DNA of 64,000 nucleotides, from NCBI GenBank assembly GCA_030429565.1, contig JAUIFE010000001.1:558001-622000 (forward strand), in the 5' to 3' direction. Below, piece by piece: positions 18,405 to 27,066 of the stretch. The number at the start of each line of letters is the position of its first letter. Positions within the stretch are counted from its first letter, which is position 1. The notes beneath the pieces are model-generated. The model saw only the letters and a program-made list of their open reading frames with translations, was not told the DNA's origin and made no database searches. Made by a program: the position numbers and the translations under genes. This DNA comes from Holophagae bacterium. GTDB lineage: Bacteria; Acidobacteriota; Holophagae; Acanthopleuribacterales; Acanthopleuribacteraceae.

Positions 18405-20591
18405 ATGATTCAAAAAAAGACTGCCGCCCTGTTGGTACTGCTCGCTTCGAGCTGGTGCTTGGCACAAACCGCACAAGATGCGAAAAGCGAGGCGCTGAGC
18501 GAAGAATTGGTGGTCACCGCCACCCGCGATGAACGCGCCCGCCACGAGGTGCCCGCCGGCATTTCGGTCATCGGCGAGGAGGAAATTCGCAACAACGGCA
18601 TCGTCGGCGCCGACACCGTCCTCGAAGGCGTGCCCGGTGTTTTTTTCCGACGCCGCGAAGCCGCCGATAGCTTTATGGACGTTACCATTCGCGGCCTGAC
18701 CGGCAACCACGGCAACGATACCTTCCTCGCCCTGCTCGACGGCATTCCCTTCGTCTCGGCGCACGAAGAAGTGTTGCTCGGCGAAATCCCGTTCGGCGCC
18801 GTCTCGCGCGTTGAAGTCGTGCGCGGCCCGGTCTCGGCACTCTACGGACGCGGCGCACTCTCCGGTGCCGTCAACTACATCACTCGCGAACCCGATGCCG
18901 AGCAGCGTTTTAACTTCGACATCAGTGCCGACCACCTCGGCTACAGCCGACCCCACTTCAGCGCCAACATCCCGCTCGCCGCCGATACCAACACCCTATT
19001 GGTCGACGGCTATTACGAACACCACGACGGATGGCGTGAAGCGACCGGCCGCGAAACCACCAACATCCTGCTCAAAGACGCCTGGGTTATCTCACCCTCT
19101 ACCCGCTTGTTGCTGTACTTCAACGCCTACCGCAACGAACAAGAAGCGGGCGGTCAAATTCCGCTGGACGCCGACGGACGCCCCTTGCCAACCCTCGGCG
19201 GACGGCGCGGTTTCGTCGGGTACCAACCCAACCATTACGACCGCGATTCGATTATGGCGACGGCCAGACTGCAGCATCAGTTCAACGACCAAACGCATCT
19301 TCAGGTGACCGTCAACCGCCGCGACATGCAGGACAACAACGATCTCAACTTCTTTGATCCATTTGGCTTTGATCCCGACAACGACACCCTCCGCGTCAAC
19401 GGGTTTGCCAATGACCGCGCCACCGAAACCACCTTCATCGAACCGCAACTGACCTGGCGCAACAGCCGTCATCGCGTCATTTTGGGCGCCAATTACGAGC
19501 ACATCACGCTCGACGAAACCAACTGGTGGACCGGCCAAAACGGCTTCAATCAAGAAACCTTCGAATACCACTTTTACGAAATCAACATCAACTACCGTAC
19601 CGGTGAGATCGTCAACCGCGACAACCCACTTTGGGTCACGCGCAACGAGACCTATCGCGGCGACAGTACCAATCGTTTTGTCTCATTGTTTTTCCAGCAC
19701 GAGGTGCAGTTACACGACCGCCTCGAACTGATTTGGGGTGCGCGCTACGATCGTTTTAAACGGCGCGCGGCGATCACCAGCGATGTGGACTTTGACGGGA
19801 CCTTGGATATCAACCCGGCCATCGAAGACGACGAACAAAACCTCGCGCCAAAAGTCGCGCTGAGCTACGCGCTACAGCCCAAAACGCGGCTATACCTTTC
19901 CTACGGCGAGGGTTTTAACGCGAACTTCGCGGCGGTATGGCAGTGGGATCCCAGCCTTTACCAACGCGGCAATACCGTCAAGCCGTCACGCGTGCGCAGT
20001 TACGAGCTCGGCCTCAAAAGTGCCGCTGCCGCGTTTTCCTATGAGCTGGCGCTTTACCACATGACCCAAACCAACCGCTTGGTGTTTTTGCCGAATCCGC
20101 AAGGTTTCGGTCCATCAGTGGCCGCCAACGCCGATGAATTCCGCAGCCAAGGTCTGGAATTTTCCACGCGTCTGCGCCTCACCGCCGGCATCCACGCCTA
20201 CGCCGACCTCAGCCTGATTGACGCGGAATGGCGCCGCTACGAAGCCGCCAACCGCGATCTCGCCGGCAAACGCCCGACCGGCGTGCCCGAACACCAACTG
20301 TCCGTGGGCCTGCACGGCCGACTCGGTTCGAACTGGGCGGCCGACCTGTGGTTCGAACGCTTCGACGACTACGCCGTTACGCTGGATAACCGCGTCATCG
20401 GCGGCGGTTACCAACTGCTGAATGCGCGTTTGGGTTACCAAGCCGCGTCGGGCCGTTTTAAAGGCGTGTCACTGGTCGGGCGCAACCTACTCGACGAGAC
20501 CTACGACGATCTCTTCGGCGCCACCAACCCGCAAAGCGCGCAGCCAGGTTTGCCCGCGCGCGTCTTTCTCACCCTCGACTTCGCCTTCTGA
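18405..20591 (+). CDS. TonB-dependent outer-membrane receptor of the RiPP operon
   Basis: A 728-residue protein. The start at 18405 follows TTGGAGG, 26 bp after the second cyclodehydratase. A signal peptide (MIQKKTAALLVLLASSWCLA) is followed by a TonB box-like EELVVTATRD, the plug (PAGISVIGEEEIRNNGIVGADTVLEGVPGVF ... VEVVRGPVSALYGRGALSGAVNYITRE) and a 22-strand-type barrel ending in Phe (TLDFAF). The plug matches siderophore/cobalamin receptors more than SusC proteins. Its operon position suggests that the peptide product, probably metal-loaded, is its ligand. The ligand is inference. Confidence 0.92.
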   Translation: MIQKKTAALLVLLASSWCLAQTAQDAKSEALSEELVVTATRDERARHEVPAGISVIGEEEIRNNGIVGADTVLEGVPGVFFRRREAADSFMDVTIRGLTGNHGNDTFLALLDGIPFVSAHEEVLLGEIPFGAVSRVEVVRGPVSALYGRGALSGAVNYITREPDAEQRFNFDISADHLGYSRPHFSANIPLAADTNTLLVDGYYEHHDGWREATGRETTNILLKDAWVISPSTRLLLYFNAYRNEQEAGGQIPLDADGRPLPTLGGRRGFVGYQPNHYDRDSIMATARLQHQFNDQTHLQVTVNRRDMQDNNDLNFFDPFGFDPDNDTLRVNGFANDRATETTFIEPQLTWRNSRHRVILGANYEHITLDETNWWTGQNGFNQETFEYHFYEININYRTGEIVNRDNPLWVTRNETYRGDSTNRFVSLFFQHEVQLHDRLELIWGARYDRFKRRAAITSDVDFDGTLDINPAIEDDEQNLAPKVALSYALQPKTRLYLSYGEGFNANFAAVWQWDPSLYQRGNTVKPSRVRSYELGLKSAAAAFSYELALYHMTQTNRLVFLPNPQGFGPSVAANADEFRSQGLEFSTRLRLTAGIHAYADLSLIDAEWRRYEAANRDLAGKRPTGVPEHQLSVGLHGRLGSNWAADLWFERFDDYAVTLDNRVIGGGYQLLNARLGYQAASGRFKGVSLVGRNLLDETYDDLFGATNPQSAQPGLPARVFLTLDFAF

Positions 20592-20756
20592 GGCCCGCAC
20601 GGTGTCGGTCCGGCCCGGTTCCCTGCCCGGTCGGCCGTCGCCGTCCCCATCAACGCTTTCCTTTTTCTCGTTTTTTTGGCCCGCCAAGTCCGAGGTGCGC
20701 GCCTCAATCATCACATCCTGATCGTCAGGATCTACACGAGTCAATAGGGGGGCAAG
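20592..20756 (+). promoter_or_regulatory. Gap after RiPP operon with palindrome before PH-like gene
   Basis: A T-rich run (about 20655-20680) follows GC-rich sequence and may end RiPP operon transcription, though no clean stem is seen. ATCCTGA (20715-20721) and TCAGGAT (20725-20731) form a perfect 7-bp inverted repeat with a 3-nt spacer, 26 bp before the next ATG; it could be an operator or a small hairpin. Confidence 0.35.
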
Positions 20757-21644
20757 ATGCAGCATCAATCATCATCATTAAAATCACCGTTCGTCACCCG
20801 TGCCTATCCCCTTTTTTATCCGGTGGTGGCGAGCATCGTTTTTATCTTTATCAACATCGGCGTGATTGCCGCCCAATTAGAGGGTCTGCCCTGGTTGCTG
20901 GAATTCACGGTTGCTTGGGCCGGCATTAGCGTTCCCTGTTTGTGGTTTTTATGGGCCACCAGCGGCCGGGTCACCATCGATCAGCACGGCTTTACGTTGT
21001 CACGTTTCGGCAAGCAGCGCTTCATCAAAGCCGCCGACTTGGTCGGTGTTCACGTCCATAACCTGACCGACGCCGGCGCGCCCTGTTCGTTTCGGCTGCG
21101 TGGTAGCGACGGCACCAAGATCCATTTTCGCGTCGAAAAATCTCAAGCCGAAAACGTGGTAAACCGCGTTCAACATCACCTGGCGACTCGGCTCGCAACT
21201 GAAGAAAACATCAGGATTGGGAGCCAACCAAAACTGATCTTATCGCTGGTCGCAGTATTGCTCACCGTCCTGGTCCCCATGCTGTCGGACGACAGTATTT
21301 GGTTTGTGGCCGGCATGTTCCTGGTGGGCTATGCTTTGGCGACACTTTACGCGTTTCATTCAATGGTAAGGCTGACGCTGACGCCGACGGGTTTCACGAC
21401 CGATTTTGTGGCTCCCTGGCGTGCAACCCGCCAATACGGCCGTGACGAAATCAAAGCGATTAACCTTTTTCAGGCCCATACGCCCCGAGGAAATAGAAGG
21501 GTCACCACCGTGATTAAATTGCAAAACGGTGCCAAACTCCCATTGGTCTCGGCAACTTGTGGTAACTTTTTTGCCTACTTCGCCCTGAAGACCTGGCGTG
21601 ACCAAGCCTTGGCGGGAACCAACCCGTCCGGCACCGGTCGGTAG
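20757..21644 (+). CDS. Membrane protein with two TM-hairpin/PH-like units (paralogue 3)
   Basis: A 295-residue protein with a GGGGGG-type ribosome site just before ATG 20757. TM pairs lie near 20-68 and 165-205. The beta domains are VTIDQHGFTLSRFGKQRFIKAADLVGV and LTLTPTGFTTDFVAPWRATRQYGRDEI, each matching the equivalent part of 1323-2180. The closing CGNFFAYFALKTWRDQA is nearly identical to that paralogue. Two close copies about 19 kb apart, on either side of the exporter/RiPP block, suggest duplication. Function unknown. Confidence 0.8.
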   Translation: MQHQSSSLKSPFVTRAYPLFYPVVASIVFIFINIGVIAAQLEGLPWLLEFTVAWAGISVPCLWFLWATSGRVTIDQHGFTLSRFGKQRFIKAADLVGVHVHNLTDAGAPCSFRLRGSDGTKIHFRVEKSQAENVVNRVQHHLATRLATEENIRIGSQPKLILSLVAVLLTVLVPMLSDDSIWFVAGMFLVGYALATLYAFHSMVRLTLTPTGFTTDFVAPWRATRQYGRDEIKAINLFQAHTPRGNRRVTTVIKLQNGAKLPLVSATCGNFFAYFALKTWRDQALAGTNPSGTGR

Positions 21645-21816
21645 CTGCCAGAATTTAGCGCCGCCGCGTCGGCACCTCGTCCCGACGCGCGCCGCAAACC
21701 ACCCGGCCTTCTTGCATTCAAAACGAAGCACCACGGCTAAGCTTAAACAAACCACGGCTCTCCCGCCTCGCGTAAGGCTTCAGCCGTGGTCAATCAATGA
21801 AGGGGGCCCGGCCGCC

Positions 21817-21993
21817 ATGGATCCCAAACTAAGACATCGTGTCAGCGCCTGGCTGAAGCAATACGAATCCTTACCACGGGAGGAACGCAGCGCCTTTTTG
21901 GAACAGTGCCACCGGCGCGATGCCGTCACCGCCACCTTAATGCAAGAACTGCTGGACCACGCGCAAAAAAACGAAGACGGTCATTCAGATTAA
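21817..21993 (+). CDS. 58-residue protein resembling a kinase N-terminal segment
   Basis: ATG at 21817 follows GAAGGGGG. The product is helical and charged; YESLPREERSAFLEQCHRRD followed by LMQELLDHAQ resembles the 'LPxxERxAFLxxAC...D..L..EV..LL' segment before the kinase domain in many Ser/Thr protein kinases of Acidobacteriota and Planctomycetota. No kinase domain follows; the frame stops at 21991-21993. It could be a free interaction module, for example with the ECF-like sigma factor system, or a kinase remnant. Confidence 0.55.
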   Translation: MDPKLRHRVSAWLKQYESLPREERSAFLEQCHRRDAVTATLMQELLDHAQKNEDGHSD

Positions 21994-22157
21994 CCCGCGA
22001 CGCCTTCGGCATGAGCCCTGTTTGACACGCTAACCGATTGGGCAATGTGCCAGGGTGCGCGACATCCTTTGTTTCAAATACTTTCAACCTCCCAAGGTAT
22101 CCCTGGGTTTGGCTTAGCCAAACTCACAACCACTGGGTGAGGATCCACAGCTTTTAA

Positions 22158-22360
22158 CCTGAACTGAGCGATTCGGGTGGATGAAATCGCGCAAATGGTT
22201 GGAGCGAAATGTGTTGGAAAAAGCACAGGCGTACTGGCAAGTACGGCGAGCATTTTTACGAGACGTTGCAGCCCAACGCTTGACGTTTCCTGCGTCAAGG
22301 TTTGACCCAGGAAACGTCAATAGTTGTGCGATTTCGCCGCCAAGAATCGCTCAGTTCAGG
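22158..22360. mobile_element. MITE-like element, copy 2, inserted in nuclease gene
   Basis: A 203-bp non-coding element with perfect 17-bp terminal inverted repeats CCTGAACTGAGCGATTC (22158-22174) and GAATCGCTCAGTTCAGG (22344-22360); weaker pairing continues to about 37 bp. It is flanked by identical 5-bp direct repeats TTTAA (22153-22157 and 22361-22365). Inserted between two codons' worth of a recognisable gene, it is the clearest copy in the window. No transposase is encoded, so movement would need one supplied elsewhere in the genome. It has an extra internal palindrome (22280-22320) missing from the other copies. Confidence 0.92.
22280..22320. repeat. Nested 41-bp palindrome inside MITE copy 2
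   Basis: TTGACGTTTCCTG (22280-22292) and CAGGAAACGTCAA (22308-22320) are perfect 13-bp inverted arms; the 15-nt centre holds GTCAA-GGT-TTGAC, itself an inverted repeat. The whole block is nearly a perfect palindrome and is absent at the matching point of copies 1 and 3, so it looks like a later insertion or a hairpin-driven expansion. Confidence 0.85.
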
Positions 22361-22793
22361 TTTAAGACCTGTTTCATTTTCAATTTAATATCACCGAGAT
22401 CCATTAATTTCGGAGGAAGCCGAGAAAGATGAGCCGGTTGTTCCAAGTGCAACACAACGTGCAATCGTATTTTTTTTAGACTCTCACGAGCAAACTAATG
22501 TTCGTCATCACCAAGCCCGTTGAACGCGACACACACCAAACCAGCCAAGGTATCGCGTACTTTTTCCGCTATTTCTTGTGGCAATGCTGATGGTTTCGTG
22601 CGGGGATGCACTCGGTAGTCTTTGACCTCGACCAACCAGAGTTCGTCATTGCCTAAAGCCAGGAAATCTACAGCTTTCGCGCCACCTGCCAAAACGTTGA
22701 TTCGGTTTCGGTAGAAAGCCCAATCATCATATTTTCGGGCTGGTATTTCAAAAGTAAAACGCAGTGATCCTTCTTCAAGAACACCTGGCCCGT

Positions 22794-23834
22794 TCATAGA
22801 AATGCCAAATAACGATCTGACTGAGAGAGTTCTTCATCAAGGACAACCAGCGTCTGAAGACATTCAATTGTATCGCCTTGTTCAACTGCTACCTCACCCT
22901 TGTCAAGCTTGAGACCAAACCAACGCTGCTGAACGTTTTCGTATTTTTTTTGGCACAAAAGTTCTATTTCACGCAGCAAAAACAATGAATGACTCGCCAA
23001 AAATACTTGGATGCCGCTATTGCAAAGCGCCAAGATGACCTCGGCTGTCTTTTTTACGAGTTTTGGATTTAAATTCGTTTCCGGTTCATCCCAAAACAAG
23101 TAGCCCTTATCCAACAAGGACCCCGTTGCGATCAGCCGCGCTAACATGGCGAGCTTTCGCAGGCCTTCAGCCACCAGAAACATTTCAACCGACCCGATAC
23201 CGGGTGAATTCAGATAAAAGCGGCCGCTTTTGTCGAGCACGACCTTCCCACCCATGGCCTCTTCCAAAGGCGCGAGAACACTCGCCACCTTCTTCTCCCT
23301 CGCACCTTTTAGCGCCGGCGCACCTAAAAGAAGACAGGTATCGCGATAAGTCTCGGGAAACTCTAGGTAATGCTGGTCGTAAAGCGACACAAAGCCAGGA
23401 TAAAGCGTTAATAGCTCACGGGTGGGTAGATAAACCGGTGTCTTTTCTTGCCACTTTTGCGCAAGTCCCGATATAGACACTTCCGTTTCGCTTTTCGTGG
23501 AGAAGTCAAAGGCACAATCCATCGCAGGATTCTCAAAGTGAAAATCCACAGCACAACGTCGAACCCCCTGACCACGACGTGCCAAACGCCCGAGTGATTC
23601 GGGACGGAAAACAGCGATCAGCTTTTCGGCGACACGACGCTGCAACAGCGATTTAGTCGGAGCTGGGTGAAGCCGACCGGTCTGACTATGAGCCGCAAGA
23701 ACCGCATAAGCAAGTTTCAGCAAATGGGATTTACCGCTACCGTTCTCGCCGACAAAAACATTCAAGCCGGGTGAAAACTGCATTTCGGCGTGGGGAAATA
23801 CGGTCAGATTTTCCAAATCCATATGCTTCAGCAT
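22794..23834 (-). CDS. AAA family ATPase (RecF/OLD-like, AAA_21 type)
   Basis: A 346-residue SMC/ABC-type ATPase. Walker A is GENGSGKSHLLK (about 29-40), Walker B is YLFWDEPETNLNP (about 246-258) and the sensor region is VFLASHSLFLLREIE. A CAGGAG ribosome site precedes ATG 23834. Such ATPases pair with small PD-(D/E)XK or TOPRIM nucleases in two-gene cassettes, some tied to phage defence. Here the partner overlaps by 4 bp but is a pseudogene. The ATPase itself shows no damage, so the system either decayed recently or the ATPase retains a separate role. Confidence 0.88.
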   Translation of the reverse strand: MLKHMDLENLTVFPHAEMQFSPGLNVFVGENGSGKSHLLKLAYAVLAAHSQTGRLHPAPTKSLLQRRVAEKLIAVFRPESLGRLARRGQGVRRCAVDFHFENPAMDCAFDFSTKSETEVSISGLAQKWQEKTPVYLPTRELLTLYPGFVSLYDQHYLEFPETYRDTCLLLGAPALKGAREKKVASVLAPLEEAMGGKVVLDKSGRFYLNSPGIGSVEMFLVAEGLRKLAMLARLIATGSLLDKGYLFWDEPETNLNPKLVKKTAEVILALCNSGIQVFLASHSLFLLREIELLCQKKYENVQQRWFGLKLDKGEVAVEQGDTIECLQTLVVLDEELSQSDRYLAFL

Positions 23835-24156
23835 GCAAACTCCTGTTCACCTCAAGCGGGCGGCTGTAAGGTGGAAAACGAGACCATTGCAACAGGGTGT
23901 AACGCACTGAAAAAGGTTAACCGACTTTATTAAAAAATCCAGCATATTTTCCATTGTCTTTCGCCCCAAACATTTAGCCCGCTACCGTCGACGCCCATCA
24001 CACACTTCGGGACCTAACGATTGTGTGTGGTCCACAGGGTGAACCCTGTATATCGCCCGACAGACATCTTAAAACGATGGCTATCAAACCTAACGCGGCA
24101 CGGGATTGCCTGGAAGGAGACGCGGGCGAGTGGCGGCCCGCCCGCGCCCAGCGACC
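23835..24156. other. Intergenic region, no gene seen
   Basis: About 320 bp between the divergent ATPase start and the end of xylA. ACAGGGT-GA-ACCCTGT (24034-24049) is a perfect short inverted repeat. CGCGGGCG (24121-24128) pairs with CGCCCGCG (24139-24146) just after the xylA stop and may end the xyl transcript, but no U-tract follows it. Confidence 0.4.
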
Positions 24157-25500
24157 TTAGCCGCCGAAGACTAGGTCGTTGATGCGATTTTCGACCCATT
24201 CCTGTTTGCCGCTCGAAGGCGTGGCTTCGCCCATCTTGGCGGCGTGATCGCGCAGGTCCGCCAAACTCAAGCGGCCCGCTTCGAATTCGCGACCCATGGC
24301 CGTTTCAAACGAAGCATAACGCTGCTCGCGCAATTGCTGCAGCGTGCTGTCGTGGTTGAGCTTGTGGGCAAGCACCAAGGCTCGGGCGAAGGCGTCCATC
24401 GCGCCGATGTGGGCGATAAAAAGATCCTCGAGATCGGTGGATTCGCGGCGTAGCTTGGCGTCGAAGTTCAATCCACCGCGTCCCAAACCGCCCTGCGCCA
24501 AGACGACCTGCATCGCCGCGATACAGTCATTCATGTCGGTTGGGAACTGATCGGTGTCCCAACCGTTTTGGGCGTTGCCGCGATTGGCGTCAATCGAACC
24601 GAGCATGCCCGCATCGGCACACATCTGCAACTCATGAGCGAAGGTGTGACCCGCCAAGGTGGCGTGGTTCGCTTCGATATTGAGTTTAAAATCGCGATCC
24701 AAATCGTGGTGACGTAAGAACCCAATCACCGTCTGCGCGTCAAAGTCGTACTGGTGGAACATCGGTTCCATCGGCTTGGGCTCAATCAAAAAGACACCCT
24801 TAAAACCAATTGAACGCCCGTAATCACGCGCCATTGTCAGGAAACGTGCGAAGTGTTCCAACTCGCGGCGGGTGTCGGTGTTGTTCAAACAAGCATAACC
24901 CTCACGACCGCCCCAAAAGACGTAGTTCTCACCACCCAAAGCCACCGTTGCTTCCAAAGCCGCTTTTACCTGAGCGGCGGCGTGAGACACCACCAAAAGG
25001 TCGGGGTTGGTGGCCGCGCCGTTCATGTACCGCGGATCGCTGAACATGTTGGCCGTCCCCCACAGCAGTTTGATCCCAGTCATCTGCTGGCGTTCTTTGG
25101 CCAAATCGGTCAGCACTTGCAAGTTGTGCTCGGACTCGCTCACCGATGCACCGGCCGGGGCTAGGTCACGGTCGTGGAAGCAGTAATAAGGCACGCCGAG
25201 TTTGGTAAAAAACTCAAACGCCGCGTCCAATCGCGCACGCGCTGCGTCCATGCTGTCGGCATGCCGGTTCCAAACGTAATCACGGGTGCCGGGTCCAAAG
25301 GGATCGGCGCCGGTGCCATGAAAAGTGTGCCAGTAGCAAACGGCGAAGCGTAAATGGGCTTCCATGGTTTGTTCGCCAACCATTTGGTTGGGGTTATAGG
25401 CCTTAAACGCCAACGGGTTATCTGAACCCGGGCCCTCGAAAGGGATGCGTTCAACGTTTGGAAAGTATTCGATATCACCTTTAAATACAGGTCTCTGCAT
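24157..25500 (-). CDS. xylA: Xylose isomerase
   Basis: A 447-residue protein interconverting D-xylose and D-xylulose in the cytoplasm. The start at 25500 ([21 protein letters not shown]) has GAGGAG upstream; the six extra N-terminal residues of the open frame are unlikely. The catalytic His region [12 protein letters not shown], metal-site segments ([44 protein letters not shown]) and normal length for the long (class II) family are present. The usual EPTKHQYDFD segment reads [10 protein letters not shown], a small oddity outside the main metal ligands. It is the last gene of the sugar operon. Confidence 0.96.
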   Translation of the reverse strand: MQRPVFKGDIEYFPNVERIPFEGPGSDNPLAFKAYNPNQMVGEQTMEAHLRFAVCYWHTFHGTGADPFGPGTRDYVWNRHADSMDAARARLDAAFEFFTKLGVPYYCFHDRDLAPAGASVSESEHNLQVLTDLAKERQQMTGIKLLWGTANMFSDPRYMNGAATNPDLLVVSHAAAQVKAALEATVALGGENYVFWGGREGYACLNNTDTRRELEHFARFLTMARDYGRSIGFKGVFLIEPKPMEPMFHQYDFDAQTVIGFLRHHDLDRDFKLNIEANHATLAGHTFAHELQMCADAGMLGSIDANRGNAQNGWDTDQFPTDMNDCIAAMQVVLAQGGLGRGGLNFDAKLRRESTDLEDLFIAHIGAMDAFARALVLAHKLNHDSTLQQLREQRYASFETAMGREFEAGRLSLADLRDHAAKMGEATPSSGKQEWVENRINDLVFGG

Positions 25501-25554
25501 GTGAAACTCCTCAACCAAATGGACTGTGTTAGGGATTAACGGTTAACGCGGCGC

Positions 25555-27066
25555 TTAAGGCGCGGTGCCGACTTGGTCGGCGAGACTAAAGTGGCGCGCG
25601 TGTTCAACGGCGCGGCGGTAGGTCTGGTAAACCTCGCTGTAAAGCGCGACGACATCGGCATCGGGCTGATGGCACCGGGATTCGTCGTAGCTGAGATGCG
25701 CTTTAACCATGGCCGGAAAATCAGCTTGGCCAATGCCTTCCACCGCAGCCAACGCCAGCAGCGCGGCCCCAAATGCGGCGCCCTGATCCTGATCGAGCAT
25801 CACCACCGGCAGGTCGCAAATGTCGGCAACCATTTGACGCCAGGTAGGGCTCTGCGCGCCCCCGCCCGTCAACACGATCCGGCGTGTCTCCAACGAGAGT
25901 CGGCGCAGCGCGTCAATACCGAAGCGCAGCGCAAAGGTCGCGCCCTCCACGTTCGAACGCAGGAGATTGCGCGGCGAACCGTTAACCGCATCCAAGCCAA
26001 TCATCCAAGCCTTGGCCGCCGGTAAATTGGGCGTGCGTTCTCCGTTAAAAAACGGCAGGGTGATGATGCCCATCGAGCCTGGCGGCGCGGCGCCAATCGC
26101 ACTTTCGAAACGCTCAATGTCGTAGCCGAACAGGTTGCGACCCCACTCGCTGGAAACGGTGCAGTTCATGGTGCACAAAAGCGGCAACCAGCCACCGGTC
26201 GATGAGCAGAAGGCGGCGATTTCGCCCTGGGGATCCACAACGGGTCGATCCGAATAAGCAAACAAGGTCCCCGAAGTCCCCAAACTCATGGTCAAGCAGC
26301 CTGGCTCCAAGTTACCGGTACCAATGGCGGCCATCATGTTGTCGCCACCTCCGGTGGCAACGGGCGTGCCTGCCGGTAATCCGGTAAAACTCGCGGCTTT
26401 TCCGGTGAGCGTACCGACGATGGAGAAAGGCTCCACCAAAGGCGGCAGCCACGCGCGCAAGTCGCGCTCCCGATCAAGCGCATGCAGCAAAGGTTTGCTC
26501 CAATCGCGCGTGCGCACGTCGAAGAAGGCGGTACCCGAGGCGTCGCCATACTCCATGGTCATGCGTCCAGTCAGAAAGAAGTTCAGGTAATCATGGGGCA
26601 AAAGAACATGGCGAATTCGCCGGTACACATCGCCCTCAAACTCCTGAATATGTTTAAGTTTCCCGGCAGTATAGCCAGGTAACACAGGGTTGCCGGTGAG
26701 GTGGATGGCTTGCCCTTTACCGCCCAATTGAGCGTGTAACAATTGGCAACTGGTGGCGCTGCTGGTATCACACCACAGCGGCACAGCGCGCAGCGAGCGA
26801 CACTCTTGATCGAGCAACACCAAGCCATGCTGTTGCCCGGAAACGGCGACGGCGCGCACCGACTGCTTGAGGTCGCCGTCGACGGCGTCAAGTGCCTGCG
26901 CCAAGGCATCAACCCACCAGGACACCTCTTGCTCGGCCACCCCGCCGGGGGCTTGCCGCAGTTGCAGCGGTGCGGAAACATTGGCAACCAATTGTTTGCG
27001 TTGGTAATCGTAAAAAACCACTTTGAGTGATTGGGTGCCGAGATCAATGCCCAAAACCGTGTGCAT
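25555..27066 (-). CDS. xylB: Xylulokinase
   Basis: A 503-residue FGGY-family kinase that phosphorylates D-xylulose with ATP. The N-terminal phosphate motif is VLGIDLGTQSLKVV, the catalytic Asp lies in ATGGGDNMMAAIGTG, and the C-terminal ATP-binding signature is RIVLTGGGAQSPTWRQM. Length is normal. Its start overlaps the stop of the upstream oxidoreductase gene by one base (TAATG), and xylA follows 54 bp downstream, so these genes are co-expressed. Product xylulose-5-phosphate would enter the pentose phosphate pathway. Confidence 0.95.
   Translation of the reverse strand: MHTVLGIDLGTQSLKVVFYDYQRKQLVANVSAPLQLRQAPGGVAEQEVSWWVDALAQALDAVDGDLKQSVRAVAVSGQQHGLVLLDQECRSLRAVPLWCDTSSATSCQLLHAQLGGKGQAIHLTGNPVLPGYTAGKLKHIQEFEGDVYRRIRHVLLPHDYLNFFLTGRMTMEYGDASGTAFFDVRTRDWSKPLLHALDRERDLRAWLPPLVEPFSIVGTLTGKAASFTGLPAGTPVATGGGDNMMAAIGTGNLEPGCLTMSLGTSGTLFAYSDRPVVDPQGEIAAFCSSTGGWLPLLCTMNCTVSSEWGRNLFGYDIERFESAIGAAPPGSMGIITLPFFNGERTPNLPAAKAWMIGLDAVNGSPRNLLRSNVEGATFALRFGIDALRRLSLETRRIVLTGGGAQSPTWRQMVADICDLPVVMLDQDQGAAFGAALLALAAVEGIGQADFPAMVKAHLSYDESRCHQPDADVVALYSEVYQTYRRAVEHARHFSLADQVGTAP

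Larger units (their letters stand above)
22074..22797 (-). pseudogene. PD-(D/E)XK nuclease-like protein, broken by stop, frameshift and MITE
   Basis: The intact 5' part (22797 to 22498, 100 residues) starts inside the ATPase stop (ATGA overlap) and contains AVDFLALGNDELWLVEVKDYR, a D...E-x-K nuclease core. It ends at TAG after GDDEH. The same frame continues FARESLKK, then an A8 run (22473-22480 region) shifts the frame to IRLHVVLHLEQPAHLSRLPPK and LMDLGDIKLKMKQVL, where the 203-bp element at 22158-22360 interrupts it. Beyond the element the frame resumes KAVDPHPVVVSLAKPN and GIPWEVESI, then stops at 22074. Removing the element and one TTAAA copy rejoins MKQVL to KAVDPHP exactly in frame. The gene is therefore dead in three ways. 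Confidence 0.85.
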
